Of a DNA stretch of 64,000 nucleotides, positions 1-15,000 are shown piece by piece (position 1 is the first letter of the stretch; every line of letters starts with the position of its first letter). The stretch covers positions 6,695,557 to 6,759,556 of the forward strand of contig OX388310.1 in NCBI GenBank assembly GCA_947579605.1, given 5' to 3'. Origin of the DNA: Athripsodes cinereus (taxonomy: Eukaryota; Arthropoda; Insecta; Trichoptera; Leptoceridae). The position numbers and the translations under genes are program-made. The notes beneath the pieces were generated by a model. The model ran no database searches. It saw only the letters and a program-made list of their open reading frames with translations, and was not told the DNA's origin.

Positions 1-3000
1 AATGAATTACAATCTTGATTTGTCTGTATATTATGAGTAATCCCGCAAGCTTCGTCTCTCATGTCTTCTGGAGGAATAGTTTCTAAGCAAAGGGGTCCAA
101 CAGCTTCATCATGAATATCTCTAGTGTTGGTGGCATTGTGTCCTTCATCTCTGTACTGCAATAATACAGATTTAGTTTCTACATGTGCCGTAGCACTTTC
201 AGTTTTGGTTACATCTCGCACTGCTACATCTCCTGTAAGCTGATCATCTTTATTATGTAGAGACATTAATATACTAGATATTGTCATTACTAAATCATCA
301 CTGATATCCATGACTTTGCAGCCACGATAATTCACAAAGCTCTCATTCAGCCTTTGATTCAAGTATGCGTGATTACTCACATTACAGATTGAAGCTATGA
401 TTACATGACAGAGATCCTCTAATAGTTCTGTTGTACAAATGTCAGAATGGTGAGCTAAGATAAATTTGACTATCTCGTTGTCTATTTGTAAAACTGCATT
501 TTCATTAGAATTATTTGTATGCATATGAGTATCACTTATATTGTGCACATTTCCATGATTGGCAGCTTCATATGAATCACCATCAACATTGGAAAGATAG
601 TGAGACACAAGTTCTTGTATCGACTGTAATGCTCTCTGTCTCAATGTATCTGAACTAATTTGTTGTAAGTCTCTGAATAATTGTATAAGAAAATGAGGCC
701 GAGATTCATTAGCACTTATAAGTGCAGTCACTTCAGAATACACATTTTCACGGAGCAGATCAAATAATTTGGTAGTTGACTTTTCTTGATTACTTCCATT
801 ACTAGTTGAAGCTAAATTAGGGTTTGACAAACCACTTTCAGGTTGAATCTCTATATTTCTATTGTGGCTAGTTGATGCATAATTATTTCCAGTATTGCAT
901 GCATTTTTTGCAGGTAGTTTAGATGAAGATTTTTTCTTATAAGCTCCATATGATCTCGGAACGTTTAAATTGTTAGAATGAGCTTGAATTATTTCAGGAA
1001 TTGCATTGATAGATCTGTTAATGTTTATGTTGTGAGTATCGTGTAATCTGTTGTCATTTAGAATCTCAGCATTCGCTAAAAGATTTACGGATTGGGGGGT
1101 TGGTTCCAAGTCTAGATTCTGGTTGACATTAAGGACATCTGGTGGAGCAGTGAAGTAGGCAGCTTCTTGAGACAAATTTCTTCTGCCTCTACGTTGTGAG
1201 ATATCATTATCAGGTTGTAATAACAAGTTTCCTTGTAGATTGACATCTCTTTTAGGTGTGTTGGTGACTTGAGTGTTAGTATTGACAGCTGTACTTCCAG
1301 GAGGAGTGCCAGTGTGAAGAGTGTTATGAGATCTCTCTACTAATGGATGTGGACTGTGTGTGAGACTGACACCAGCATTGGCTTTTGTACTTCCTGATAG
1401 AAGATTTTGTCTAGAATAGCTAAAATAATATCGCCATTATTTAGCGGAGGTGATACAATGTTATTAAAGCTATACAATAAAAAAATGCTCATATTACATT
1501 TTAATGAGCTCACTGAGCAATTGATTAAACACAAAAAACTATTTACTTTGTATTATAATTTATTAAGGACTAATAATAATTTATAGTTACAGGATAAAAG
1601 TTATAAGTATTGTGCATGTTTATTATAATTATTATTAATAAATTTGTAAAATAATATGACTAGTGTAAGTTTGTATATATGTATTAGTAGGGAAATGAAT
1701 GTAATATTAGTAATGGACATACCTTCTAAAGTTATCCCAATAATTGTTGGCTCTGTTCCCGGGTGGCACCTGGTTGTTAAGTGCCATACTCTGTCCTGTG
1801 AGAGGCTGTCCCATTGGATGTACACACTGTTGCACATTGCTTATGGCTGCGGCATGCGGTGTTATATTAACCAAGCTGTTTGGATTCCTATTCTGTAAAG
1901 TCTGTGCCACAGTTGGATTAATAGGAGGCTGAGGGAGATTGTTGTTATACAACTGGTTCATCAGCGACACATTGCTGTGTAGAGGAGGGACATTTATTTG
2001 GTCCTGAAGATCTTGTTGAAATACATTGCAAGACATTGAAAAATTTGCAGGCAATTGTTGGTTATTATAATGATCAATGGGTATAGGAGGAGTATTAGGA
2101 ATCAATTTAGATGTGGGTGCTCTATTTTGTGTGAAATTGGAAGGATGTACGCTGCCAACATTTTGAGGTATGTGCGGTGTGGATGAACTATTATCACTAT
2201 ATTGATTGGCTGGCCAAACATGTTGCGGTGCTGCTTGTTGGAGATTCGATTGAACAGAGTTTGTCCTCACGGCTTGCGGATGAGTGAAATTGTCTGTGTA
2301 GTTTATGTTCGGTGGTGTTGAGTGCGCACGTGGCATATTAATATTCAGTGACTGCATTCTTTCTTCCAACTGCAAATATTATATAACGTTAGAAAAAAAT
2401 ATTTTGTGAAACAATCTATCTCATCATAACTGGATAGCGTAATGCAACAATAGTTTAGGAAACGCCAATCGGATAATGGTTTTAGCTGCTTAATTTTTTA
2501 TACGTATGTCGTTATTAGAATTATAAAAATATCTTATTTTATTCTTGATTTTATTGTTGCATAACACTATCCATATTCAAAGAATGATATAAGATTGATA
2601 CGCACATTACTCAATGTTGATCTAAGCAGAGATATCTCCCTCTGTTGTGTGAGCAGATGCTGTATACACTGAGCACTGCCCCATGCGGCAGCCGCCACTT
2701 GATGTTGCTGAGCGGCCAGTTGTTGCTGTTGGTAGGACCACATAGGAGGGATTCCATTCACATCCATAGGGTAATAACCTGCAGGGGGCACACCACCCAT
2801 GGGATAGTAAGGATTCCCTATCATAGGATTGTTTTGATACTGCGGTAATGCAGGAATACCCGGTATAACATTTGCTGGTATATTCTGCATGAGCATAGAC
2901 CCAGGCTGGTTGAGTGGTGCTTGAGAAGAACTGTTGAATGTGGATGGGGATACCTGACTTGTCCTTTTATCTTGTAGTAATGACTGACAGAGATTTGTTG

Positions 3001-6000
3001 TGAGTTCGAGTTGCTGCTGTAGCTGAAAGTCATTAACGAGTTATTACATAATCAGTATTATTTTGATTTGTTATAAGACCAGAGAGCGTATTCCAACGCA
3101 GTCTTAAAGTAAAATTTTAATTAAATCTTCCGAAATACATAAGTTGGTAAAAATTGGTGTTTTTAAAATAGTCAATACCAAATATATAAAAATGTAATTA
3201 AATAATATTGTGAATACCTTCAGTTGACTCATTAACTAACTAAAGATTACAGTTTGTTTTGAAAAATATATATTCATTTGTCGTTTCTAAGATAGATACC
3301 GAATTAAGGTTTTATTCCAATATTGAGTTGGAACTGAGAGTAATCTCACTGTCTCATAATACAATGGCATATATTTTTTTATAAATTCTCAGTAAATATA
3401 ACAACAATGAATATTACATACAATATAGACCACCAAAGTCCCCCCTATAAAACTATCACAGTATAAAAATTCAAAGCGACCAAAACAAAATGAAGACAAA
3501 TACATACCTGATTAGCCTTATTGTGCCACCACATGGTGACTTGAGATTCCATTTGAGGACTGTGCCATTGAGGAGGTGTGCTATCTGCACTTTCATTACC
3601 TGTAAAAATTTACATCAGGTACATTATATAGGTATATATATGTATATTCAAAAATGTATTCCATTCAAAAAAGGTAATTGACATGGATGACTATTTTTTA
3701 CAAAACACTTTTATGGAATCAGATTGGTGCAGAATCACTCTAAATAGAGGAAGCCGATTTTAGCCATGTACTTGTAAGAAGTGTTCGAGGCTAAAATAGA
3801 ATAAATAAATATTCAACTAACCTCTATTAGTTTTATTGTTAGAGTGCCTATGTCTTGTGGGCAGAGCAGCCATTGGGGGTGGTACTGGATCTCTGTCTCC
3901 GCCACTGGAACTACTGCTTGTGTTGGACATGTTGCTCACGTCACACACATCCTGTATCATGACCGAAATTCTTAAAATTAGTACATTCATGGGAAAATAT
4001 ATTAACTATCATAATATTGCCACTACAGGCCTAAAAATATAAATGCAAAATGTGTACATTCTGACCTTAGTTCCACTTGTATTATTTGCTGGTATTCCTA
4101 AGAAACAATCCGGAAGAGGTTGTGTGACAGCTCTGAGTCCGTCCATATCTTGGCTAACAGTTCTTCCTCCAACACACACTTCAGGCACAGTTCTACCTAC
4201 ATCTCTCACCTGCCCTTGGAAGTTATCTGCATTACCATCCAAAGATGTGCATATCTGCAATATTCCTTTATTCTGCTGTTTGCTTACACCTGGTTTGTTG
4301 ACTTTCTGAAGTTTGTTGTGTTTGATGGTTTGCGATATGAATGATCCATCTAATGAACGAGTTGAGTCTCCAAAATAACTCGGCTCATCCTAAAAAATAG
4401 AAAAACTAATGTATAAATGGGATTGTACAAAACTGTAAGGATACAATATTATCTGTCTATATTATCATGGCATTTCATACAAGTAGGGAACCTAGTGGAA
4501 GCATTGTATGTGTGACGTGCAGATTGTCTTTTCTGTGCCATTGAAAGTATGACAATCAACATGGGTGGCAAAACTCATTGTTGAATTGGAGATGTTAAAA
4601 TAATATATATACTATTTTTTTATGAATCTGATCTAATTGCCCTTCAACATTCCGCCTCGGGAGCACAAGGTAGAAATCAGCCTTCTCCACTCAAGAGTGG
4701 CTTTGTGCCAAATGAATCACCTTTTCTCTGGCACTCCGATATTGATGTCATAGGAATGGTATATTGTGACACATGAGTGTGAATTTGTTTTACTTTGTTT
4801 AACTAGGTACTCGAAAACTTACAGAAACAAATGGAAAATCTATTTTATTCTCGATACCCCATGGATGATTTAAAATTACTGAGTTAGTTGTTCACCCCTC
4901 AGTACATTGGATTGTACATGTGTATTCCTATTGCTATATAAAATTTTACATCTTTTCATCAATATACAATGAAGGATAAAATAAATAAAATATACCTTTA
5001 AGTTATCAGGAGACGAACATCTTGATGGTGATTTCTGTGAAGGCTCTTCACTAGGATGGTTAATATTCAACTGATTATGTGATACTGGCAAATATGCTTC
5101 ATCATCTTCTTGTTCACTGCTAAAACATTCAAAACAAATATGTACAATTATTCTTTACTGCAAAACATCTGACATCAACTGAATTAAGGTAAAATACAAT
5201 CCTCACTTAAATATTTTAGTTGAACGTTAGTTAGTATGTATGTTTAAATGTCTTCAATGAACAACTAATTGGGCAAAACATGAATAATAATAATATGATC
5301 CAGAGTCTCATCATTTATATATATATATTGGGATTAAAAAAATATGTATATTGCATTTATTAATAAGGATATTATAGTTCAATCAATATTTGGCAATACT
5401 CGGATGTATGATAAAATATTATCCAGCAATACCCGGATGATAAAATATTATCCAGCATTACCCGGATGATAAAATATAAAGTATTATCATCCGGATATTG
5501 CCCAATTGAAATAATTTTTACAACTTTCATTCTTAACTCCTATGTCACCTCAAAATGTTTATTTGTCAATATGCTTCTGGTGAAAGCAAATCATAAATAC
5601 CTTGAATATTCATTGTGCATATCATTAGACATAGGAATATTTTGATATGAACAAGATGCCTCTATCTTCACAGCTGAATTAGAAGCATCCCCTGAAGGAA
5701 TTTCCTTGTTAGAAGATCCCTCTCCTCCCATTGAGGACTGTTGATTTGTTCGGTGATCAACCTTAAAAAAGGAACATAAACAATTTTAAAAAAGGTACTC
5801 TTGGATAAGTTGCAAGATATTGAAAAATAGCGATAAACGCTTCTATGTATTTATACTGTTGTTATTTGATTTATTAAATCAATGATCAATAGCTGGAGTT
5901 TCAAATTTTTAGTAAGAAGATCCGGAGTTTCAATCCTCCTGTTGTAGACATATTCCAATTTCATGACCTGACTATATTCGCTTATTGTGAAGATTTTTGT

Positions 6001-9000
6001 TGCACTTAATCATATTACTCACATCTTTGCTCATGAGTCTTTCAAGTTGTTTCTTCTTTGCTTCCAGTTCTGCTTTCAGAGCTAATTGCTTCCTCTCCAA
6101 AGGTCCAGCATATCTGGGGAAGTTTGACACTGGTGCGGATGAAGAATTTCCACCACTCATGCTGTTAGTTCGTTTTTTATCTTCTGATTTTATTGACGAA
6201 CCACTTGAAGTGCAAACATCTAAAAAATGCAAACAATTGAATTAAAAATTTGCAATTTCTAATCACAAAAGATTCATAATAAATAGATAATAATTAGAGC
6301 CATTTGCTAAATGTAGGATTAAATTAATTTTTATAACACTTATTTTTAAATTGAAATCTTAACATTATTTTTCATCGTGCCTATTTCTCACTATAGTACA
6401 TATCTACAATTTGTATGCTATTAATTCAACAAATATATATCAAGATTTGTTTGTTAAATTAACACTATTTTGACTGAAGTACAAACCCGGAACGTGATAA
6501 AGGGATGACTCTGTGGGAATCGAATGCAGATGATGGTCTAGGATTGGATAGTACAGAAAGGGATGGTGGAGGCTTTTGTTCAGAGGTAGGCTGAGAATAA
6601 GAATGGATCCAAATGACCAACCACATTATGATATTCTTTTTAAAAATTAATGTGAAGTATTACCTCTATTGGTGACATGCTTGAGTCGTCTTCTTTCATC
6701 ACTTAACCCTTGAGCAGCTTGCTTCAGTTCATCAGTTAATTGTTGAATGGCGAGCAATTCTGATCCCATCAGGTCACCACCTGAAAAACATTTATACTTC
6801 TTAATTAGACAATTCATTAAGTGAACTATTTTATTTTATTGAAATTATTTTGGATCGCATTTCAAAGACACCCTAAGCCCAGTATGAAATACTAAGCCAA
6901 ATAAGTCGACGTGGGCAAAATTGTTGGATGGAGGAAAGAAAATGAACTGTGTTTAAAAATTTAAAACACTTACTTGAAGTGGGATGATGAGGTTCACTAA
7001 CATTGGTACATTTGTTAGAACTAGATATACAGTTCTGTAATCTAGACAACAGTCCGAAAGGAATATTTTGATTCTTAGTATTTTGAACACCATCCTGACC
7101 GTCTTTGGCATTCTTTGTTGAAGAAGAAGAGTCTCTCCTACTCAAAGGCAGGTGATTACTCATAGACGATTCAGATACCCTAAAAAATATACAAAGTAAT
7201 GAGGAATTCAGGATTCAGCAAAATTCTGATCAAAGCAAAATTTGGTATTTTGCATTCATTAACCAAATTCAAACTGGTGATCAGTCATAAAAAATATTAC
7301 TTTATAAAAAATTTCTTGTGTCGTATTGAACATACTACAATATTATAAATGACATTTAATTTATTTTAGAACTAGGATATATTTACAAATTTGCTTAACA
7401 GGTTTCAACAGATTTTCGTTATGTTTAGGTATCCGTGATTTCAACTGTTGAACAATGGAAAGTTAAAATACACAACAAACTTCAAATTTCACTTCACTTA
7501 ATGAACCAAAAAAAAAATTGTGTCTCTAAGATTGGATTTCATCCTACCGTGATCTCTGATGTACATACAGTAAAAGATAATTAATTACTTAGTCCAAATA
7601 TGTACCATAAAAGAAAGTACAGATTACTAACCTATTCCGTTTTCTACTGACATTGTCATGTGTTACTTGATTTTCATTATCGTACAGATTATCGTCCTCT
7701 ATGGCTGAATTAATTCCAAAGTTATTCTGAATGGAATCTGCCGTCCTTAGCAAACCTGAAACAGATAATTTAACAACAACATCAATTCACTGTTTTTGAG
7801 AGCTCTCTTGAAAATGCCGAGTAAGGTTAATATAAATAAGGCATGTAGGAGAAAGAAAGAAGTTTTCAGATCAACTATGAAGACATACATGATTGAAAAA
7901 AAGGGTGCTTGGAGATGTGGCCACCTGAGATTCAAATGGCTATCATGAAGACCAGACCTTAAAGGATGAACACGTCCCGAGAAAAAAGGGTTTGGAAGAC
8001 ATGAATAAATGATCATCAAATAACTAGATACCCACTTTTTAATCTTTCCAGCTCAGCCTTCATAACGTTGACTGTTGCCACCTTGTTTCTAATGGAATTA
8101 TCAGAGGCTGCTTGTCCCAATCGATCATCCTCACTTGCTTCTGATCCTCCCCATGGTCGGCTATCAGCAGCTGTGCCCTCGGCACCACCCGAACTAGAGA
8201 TCGTATCCACAAGAGATGATGATGCAGTGTGGAGATTCTGAATTTTGGAAACCTGGAAACAAAAAAATCAATAACTTATCAGAATTATCAGATTTGGAAA
8301 ATATCTTTCATTATCTGTATGTCACGATGAAACTATCCAATGTCATGAGATGTAATTTTTAGGGACGTTCATAGTTTTTTTCAAAATTTGCTTGTCGCAT
8401 TAATTTTTATTTGTAATTCTCTAAATCAATGTAAGGCGAAGAATAAATAAACACTATAGTCATAGGCCACTTTGAACAAAATTCAACTTGGTATAGTTTC
8501 TCCCTGACATAAAAATATTAATCTACACAATGCAGCAATCTTATTCAAATGAATTAATTATAAATAAAACATTTATGGTATATCCACAGTGACTTTTATT
8601 TGGACGCGAGCTGGCTTTCAAGAGCTTCTGCTCTCATCATCAGGCTAGCGAAAAGCTGTTACTAATTGTCACTTTTCGCTAGCCTGATGATGAGAGCGGA
8701 AGCTCTTGAAAGCCGGCTCGCGTCCAATAAAAAGTCACTGTGGATATACTATAAATAAGTGTTTTATTTATAATTAATTCAACATGAATTTCCACCAAGT
8801 ACCGGTTGAAAATATCAACTTTATTCAAATGAATTTGAGGGGAAATAAAAAAGTAGGTTAAACCTTACAATTGGACGACTGGTCACTCCACATATGGAAG
8901 ATGCCCCAATGTTATGGATATAGATAAAAAAAAAAATTTACCTGACTTTCAAGATGATGCCTTCTCATTTGCAGGTCTCTCAACATATCTATCTCCGTCT

Positions 9001-12000
9001 GATCTGGGTGGACAGCAGATGTGGTAGGCATTTTATTTCTATTTTCAGAAGAATCCAATCTGCTATCCCTTTCACCAGACGAAGTAGATCTCTTTGTAAC
9101 ACCGCCCTGGTTATTCCAGTTGTACTGCAAAGAATTAAAAGAAAATTAAAAACACAACTCTAACAAGTTTTTATTTCTCACTATAATATTACTACTGATC
9201 TATACACAAATGTTTTTCTGATCTCTATAGTCTATTGGTGTGTTGTATCTATTCTGTTTATTATGATGTCTAAATTTGTTTTTTGCACATATATGTTTCT
9301 AATTGTACTGTCAGCCTCGACACAGGCTCTAGCCTAGTGAGGTGGCAAAGTGGAATCAGATGTATTGGCATACGGATATTTGAATTGTATTGGATGGTAT
9401 ATGCTTATTTGAGGAAATAAACAAATTTGAAAACGAATTTATAAAACTATTATAATCTAGCGAGTATTTTATGTAATCCTTATTCACTAATGATAAAAAG
9501 AAATCTGAGAGCATAAATTGATGATGTTGAATGTCTTATACATGGTGTTTTATAAATCCCTGCTTTTACAGGATACTCAGAATATTACAGAAAAGAGAGG
9601 CAATTATAATATATTCTGAACATTATTGGGGTACCAATCTGTACACAGCTAAATTCAACATGTTTGATGCTTAGTAAAGAATATACACACATTATTTTCA
9701 GATATGTGTGGTAATGTGGTTGCCACCCCTATTTGGTTGATGCCGTAGACTTTGGAGGAAGACAGAGGTTGGTGGATGTTGGGCGGAGTGGTGTACATAC
9801 TGCTGGAGCCAGATATATCCTGGTGACTACTCAGATCGTTGTGAGAGGAACTCCCTGCATTCTCCAGATTCCTCGCCATCTGAATTTCAGCCAACTGTTC
9901 TTTTGCTTCTGCCTGGAATTTTAAAATAATTTGATTTATCAAGTTTTTACGGCCAGTTCCATAAAAAATCTCAATTTTTTTTTTTAGGTTTTACTTTTAT
10001 GGAACCGGCAGTTAGTTCACATTTCAACTGACGACAAATTATCAGTTTTAAATAAACTTGCAAGTTTCAGCCCTGTGTCAAAGTTTTATCTAGCTATCTA
10101 TGCCATCACAGTATATTTCACGAGTGGGATAGCCAGCACATTAACTGCATATAATAAACATTCAAGTTATCTTCTCTGTGCTAATAAAAATTCAGACATT
10201 GTGAATGAATTAGATGCAAATGGGTTTAGATACCTGATACTTGCGTAATCTCTGTTGTTCCTGAAGAGCAGCTGCCAGGCGTATCTGTGTCAGATCCATG
10301 TTTGTTTTAATCTCATTTTGGTAAAGCTCATTATCACTGTACGCTGAGAAGCTGCTCTGTGCTGAGGTGGGGCGTACTGCTCCTTCCTATAATAATTAAC
10401 ATACATTTTACTTGTATTCTTCACTATACAAAATACAAATATTATCTATACTAAATCAGAATGCAGTTAGACTTACATTATTAATTTAGAATGACATAAA
10501 TAATTTTAAAATATGAAATAGCACTGTTTCTTGTTTCACAAATATGTATACAACATATATGACAACAAACACGCCTGATGCGTGAAACAAAAAACTGATA
10601 ATTTCATATTTTTAATTAATTTAAAATGTTGTTTCACAGTCTTAACACTGAAACAGTAAATTCAATTTAGAATTGAATTAACACATAAAAATTCAACAAC
10701 TTAGTATCTGACAAAAAAAATATTTAGTAAAAATGTTTATATTCCATGCTTTATGAAGCTGTTGACGTCTCAAAGAACAGTTATGTAGCTAAAATTTTAA
10801 TATCCTAATATGGATTGTTAAGCAACAACAAATACAAGTTGGAAATAACAAAAATAAAATATTATTTTCATGGAACATTCTGAGAATCTAGGTACTAGAA
10901 CATTTGTGTAAATCTAAAGGGAAGAAGCTAAATTGATTAGATTGGGAATTCTCGCCACAAAATCAGAAGATTTGAAAATCCATTATTTTAAAAGCTTAAC
11001 TCTACAAAAGATGTTCAGCCATCAGAAGTGAATAAGTTTAAAATTGAGAAATTAAATAAAAAAAATGTTTAACTCTAATCAATAAACATAATTTATTTAA
11101 ACTTTACATGGATTAATTGTCACCAGATTTAAAAACACCAAACATTTAAAAACAAAGCCCTTAAACAGTACCACAATATCATCAAATCGTTAAAATATAC
11201 AGGTAGTTTAGCTGCTTAATTAGAAAAAAAATCAAATTAGATGTTTAAAATAATCTTAATCATCAAGTTAATTAAAATAAGTTATATTAAATTATGTTAT
11301 GTCACACAAAAATGTCACTCTGAAATGCAAACACCACCTGCTCTTTGTGAGGGACAATTGAGGAAACATCTTCATCTTTTATATCACTGATGCTGGTGTA
11401 CTCGCTAAGAGTTGTGCTGGATTGTGTCGTTATGATTCCCTTATCATCATCAGCTGGAGTAACTGCCTTATATTCTACAGGAGTATTATCTTTTACGGGA
11501 ACATCATTTGTTTCTTCATCTTCCAAAGATGCAGAATTGTTAATAGTTGTGTTCTTCTCACTACAAACATCTTCTATTTTATGATTAGCATTTTTGACTC
11601 TATCATTAAGATATTCCAGCATGTCTTCTAACTTCTTTTCACTGTCTTTCAAGTTTTGTAAAGTGTCTAACAATTCTTGCAAGTCTTTATCTTCTTCTTC
11701 CTCCTCAACAGGTTCCTCTACTTCTGGTTCTATTTCAACAACGTCTTGACAGTTTTCTTCTCCATCCATTGCCCTTGCATGTGCTGCTAATACTGCATTA
11801 CACTGCTTCAGTGATTTTAAACGTCTTTTCAGCTGAGTCCACGTAAAAAGTATTTATCATCAGTAATTTCATTCAAGCAAATACAAAAAATAACAAGATC
11901 TAAATAATAAGAGTAACTAAGCATACATATAGATTGTACTCTCTGTTAAGCATACATAAACATTTCAGATGGGGGGATACCTCATCTCTGCCGAATTAAA

Positions 12001-15000
12001 GATGTTTGATGGCTATTAATATATACTTTCCTATTCAGTGTGATCAGAACATGATGATCCTCACGAACCATCATAATCTTTATAATCTCTGCAAGCTACT
12101 CATTGCAGTAACTTTTATCGTTATCGCTACATGTAGAAGATACTATAACAAAAATCAAAAAGTATTCATAATGATAAAAAGATAAGGCTTACTTCATCTT
12201 CAGAATTTCTCATGCTCTCCACTAAAGACGATGTAACTCGGATGTATTCTCTGATTTGTCCAAGACGCTGTTCTACTCGGACAGCATCGGGACAGGCTGC
12301 CACTGCGCTGTCTCCCGCGGCTCGAAGGGCTTCAGAACGAGGCAGCTAGAAGATTAAAAATAATATTAAGTATGGAAAACAGCATCAAAGCAGCACCTGT
12401 TTTCCCTACAAGTTAAACTCAACTTAAATTGGACTTTACTCTATAAATGAAATATCAACGACTAATATCTGTTGAAGAAGGAACTTTTCTCTTCGGAAAA
12501 AGTCCGGAAGTACCCTTTGCTTTGTGAAAGACTATTGGTCAAAGAAGCTTTTTGAGTTCGTCGGTAGCCTGGAGGGAGAGTCTCGGCCTCGTGAACAAGG
12601 GGTCCGTGGTTCGATACCAGGTGCAGGCAAACTCCCCTTTCACGACACAAGCTTTTAGTAGCTTACTGTGAAAGGTGAATAAGGTTGTATTTGGGTTTAT
12701 AACAAAAACCCAGATATATCTTTTTTAAAAAAAAAAAAAACTGAACAAATCCTCTCTTAGTGCCATATTAGGTCCCTGCGATGTTGGCGATCACTCTGGA
12801 CAATGCCTCCCTATCCTGTGCAATTCGTACCAATTCTCTCATTTGCACTATACCAGTGCACTGCCATATATTGCACAGCCACGAAATTTGTTTTCTTTCT
12901 ACTTAATGATGTCTCTCAATTTCGAACAAATCTTATAAAAATTATTTACATTCTAAAATGAAACAAGAATAATTGTAACATAAGAATTATTGGTAAAGAA
13001 TACTCACTAATGCTTCCGATTGATTATTTGAAGAGCTATCATGATAATTACTGTGACCGTTTCCATTTTGATAGATCATACTGTCGGCAGAGTGTTCATT
13101 ATTATGTATGTTAGTTGGTTTATTGCTAGCTGCATTATTATTGCTCGAGTTTATTGGATGAGGACATACAGGCACTGTGTTGCCAGAGTATGAAGAACCA
13201 TCTCGTCCCATAGATCCTGCTCTCATGTTGTTTCTATTCATCGACCCGGAGGCATTCTGAAAATTAAATATAATAATATGCAGCTCCTTAAATTATCTTT
13301 TGATTCTCGTGGAGTATTTAATTCTTGAGAAGTATTAAGAATGAAGAGAGAACGATAATATACTAAGGTGGATCAAGGCCTGTCCCAGAGCACGAGCCAC
13401 GCTCAATTCTACTTTGATCAAATGAATTTGGGTACTTTGATCAAATGAATTGATGATTTATGTTTTGTTATTTATTATTGGTATTATGAATAAGAATTAA
13501 CTAAGAATTATTTAAAACAAATAATAATATAATAAAAATATGTAATACTTTTATTTTATGGACAGTTTGTTAAAGAATTCAATAGCACCACAACTCACCA
13601 TACTTTGATTAGAGTTTGGAGTGGTCGGATTTACAATCATTATTGCAGCGTGGCTTGTATGAGGGCTGTTACCTCCCATGAAATTGTTGAAAGAGTCTTC
13701 AGAGTGTTCCCCCATACTATCTCTCTGTCTTAACACTAAGGATCTTGGCTGGGGACGCACAGGAACAAATCTACTGCCTCTCTCTTGGTTTACCAAATCT
13801 AAAAAACATGAGATAAACAATAATATTTAGTATGACAATAATATAAATATTACATAAAAATAAATCATCAATAGTTACAGTAATATATTGTAAAATATAA
13901 AGAGTATTGCGCAAATAATTCTGAGCACTAAGGAGTTCATTGCAGCTGCACAAAGTATTCTAACTAACCCAATGATACAGTACTCGGTTAATAATACCAC
14001 ACTCACATTTCATAAATAAATAAAACTTTACTGACCATAATTTTACACAAATACATAAACAATAAAATACAACATTACAAAACGTGACAATTAACAAAAT
14101 TCATACTTGTATGTTATCACTTAACACATTTGTGTTTGGTATTAAAAGGCTAGATGCAATCTGCTTAAGACTAGGAGATGAAGAAATATAGGGAGACCTA
14201 TTTTAAACACTGAACATGAGAAGGTTAATGATACTGATATTATTCAGGTGTGTCTAAAGCGAGCAGTGCAAAGCATTAGAATGCAAACCCATGTCATAAT
14301 TTTATAATTAAAACCACCATCTACTTTTAAATATGCCATTTTCTAAGGAATTTTCAAATTTGAATAATAGAAATAGAAACATATGCCTTAAATCTGACTT
14401 TGAAAAGTGGTCTAAAATTTTCTTTATTTTATTAAAAAATAAATGCTGTCTTGAATGAAATTTAATGTCTGATAATTTGCATGGGAAATGCAATGTTGAC
14501 AAAATTATAATAACATTCCAAACAATTTTATATATACTGATAAAAGTAAAATTCACTTACCTAAATCCGAAAATTCATTGTCAGCTTGTATATTTGTAGA
14601 TTTTCTGGTTCGATTTTGTGTCGTTCGGGTATTCTGCTCTGAGACAGGTAACCAATCAACAGAACTCTATAACAAAATATGAATTAACAATAAACGTATA
14701 AATTTATTTAATTTATATATTATACAAAACGGAATTTGATTTAATTATTTCATTAAGTTTTATTAACTTGTTATAAGGTTAAATTTTCTATGCTCTGCTA
14801 GACTGTTACATGTGTACAGTGTGAATTCTTACACTTGAGCTCAACACACCAAGATCTAAATATAGATCTGTAATAATTTTAGAACGGGCACACATGTGTT
14901 GCTGTATGCAGCATGTGCAAACTGAATATTTTCTATACTATGTAATGAACGACTATTATTTATATTCCCAAGACAAAACAATGTGATGTTGACAGATCAT

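Noticed and set aside
5403..5500. Possible CRISPR-like repeat spacing
   Set aside because: There are only two to three degenerate units with no unique spacers, in a eukaryotic intron.
6480..6610. Possible extra PCM1 exon between 6664 and 6219
   Set aside because: The flanking exons already join in phase, and this stretch has stops and no matching donor and acceptor.
7747..8019. 90-codon minus-strand open frame in a PCM1 intron
   Set aside because: It has no family features, runs into an intron from the end of exon 8036-8252, and that exon splices in phase to 7755.
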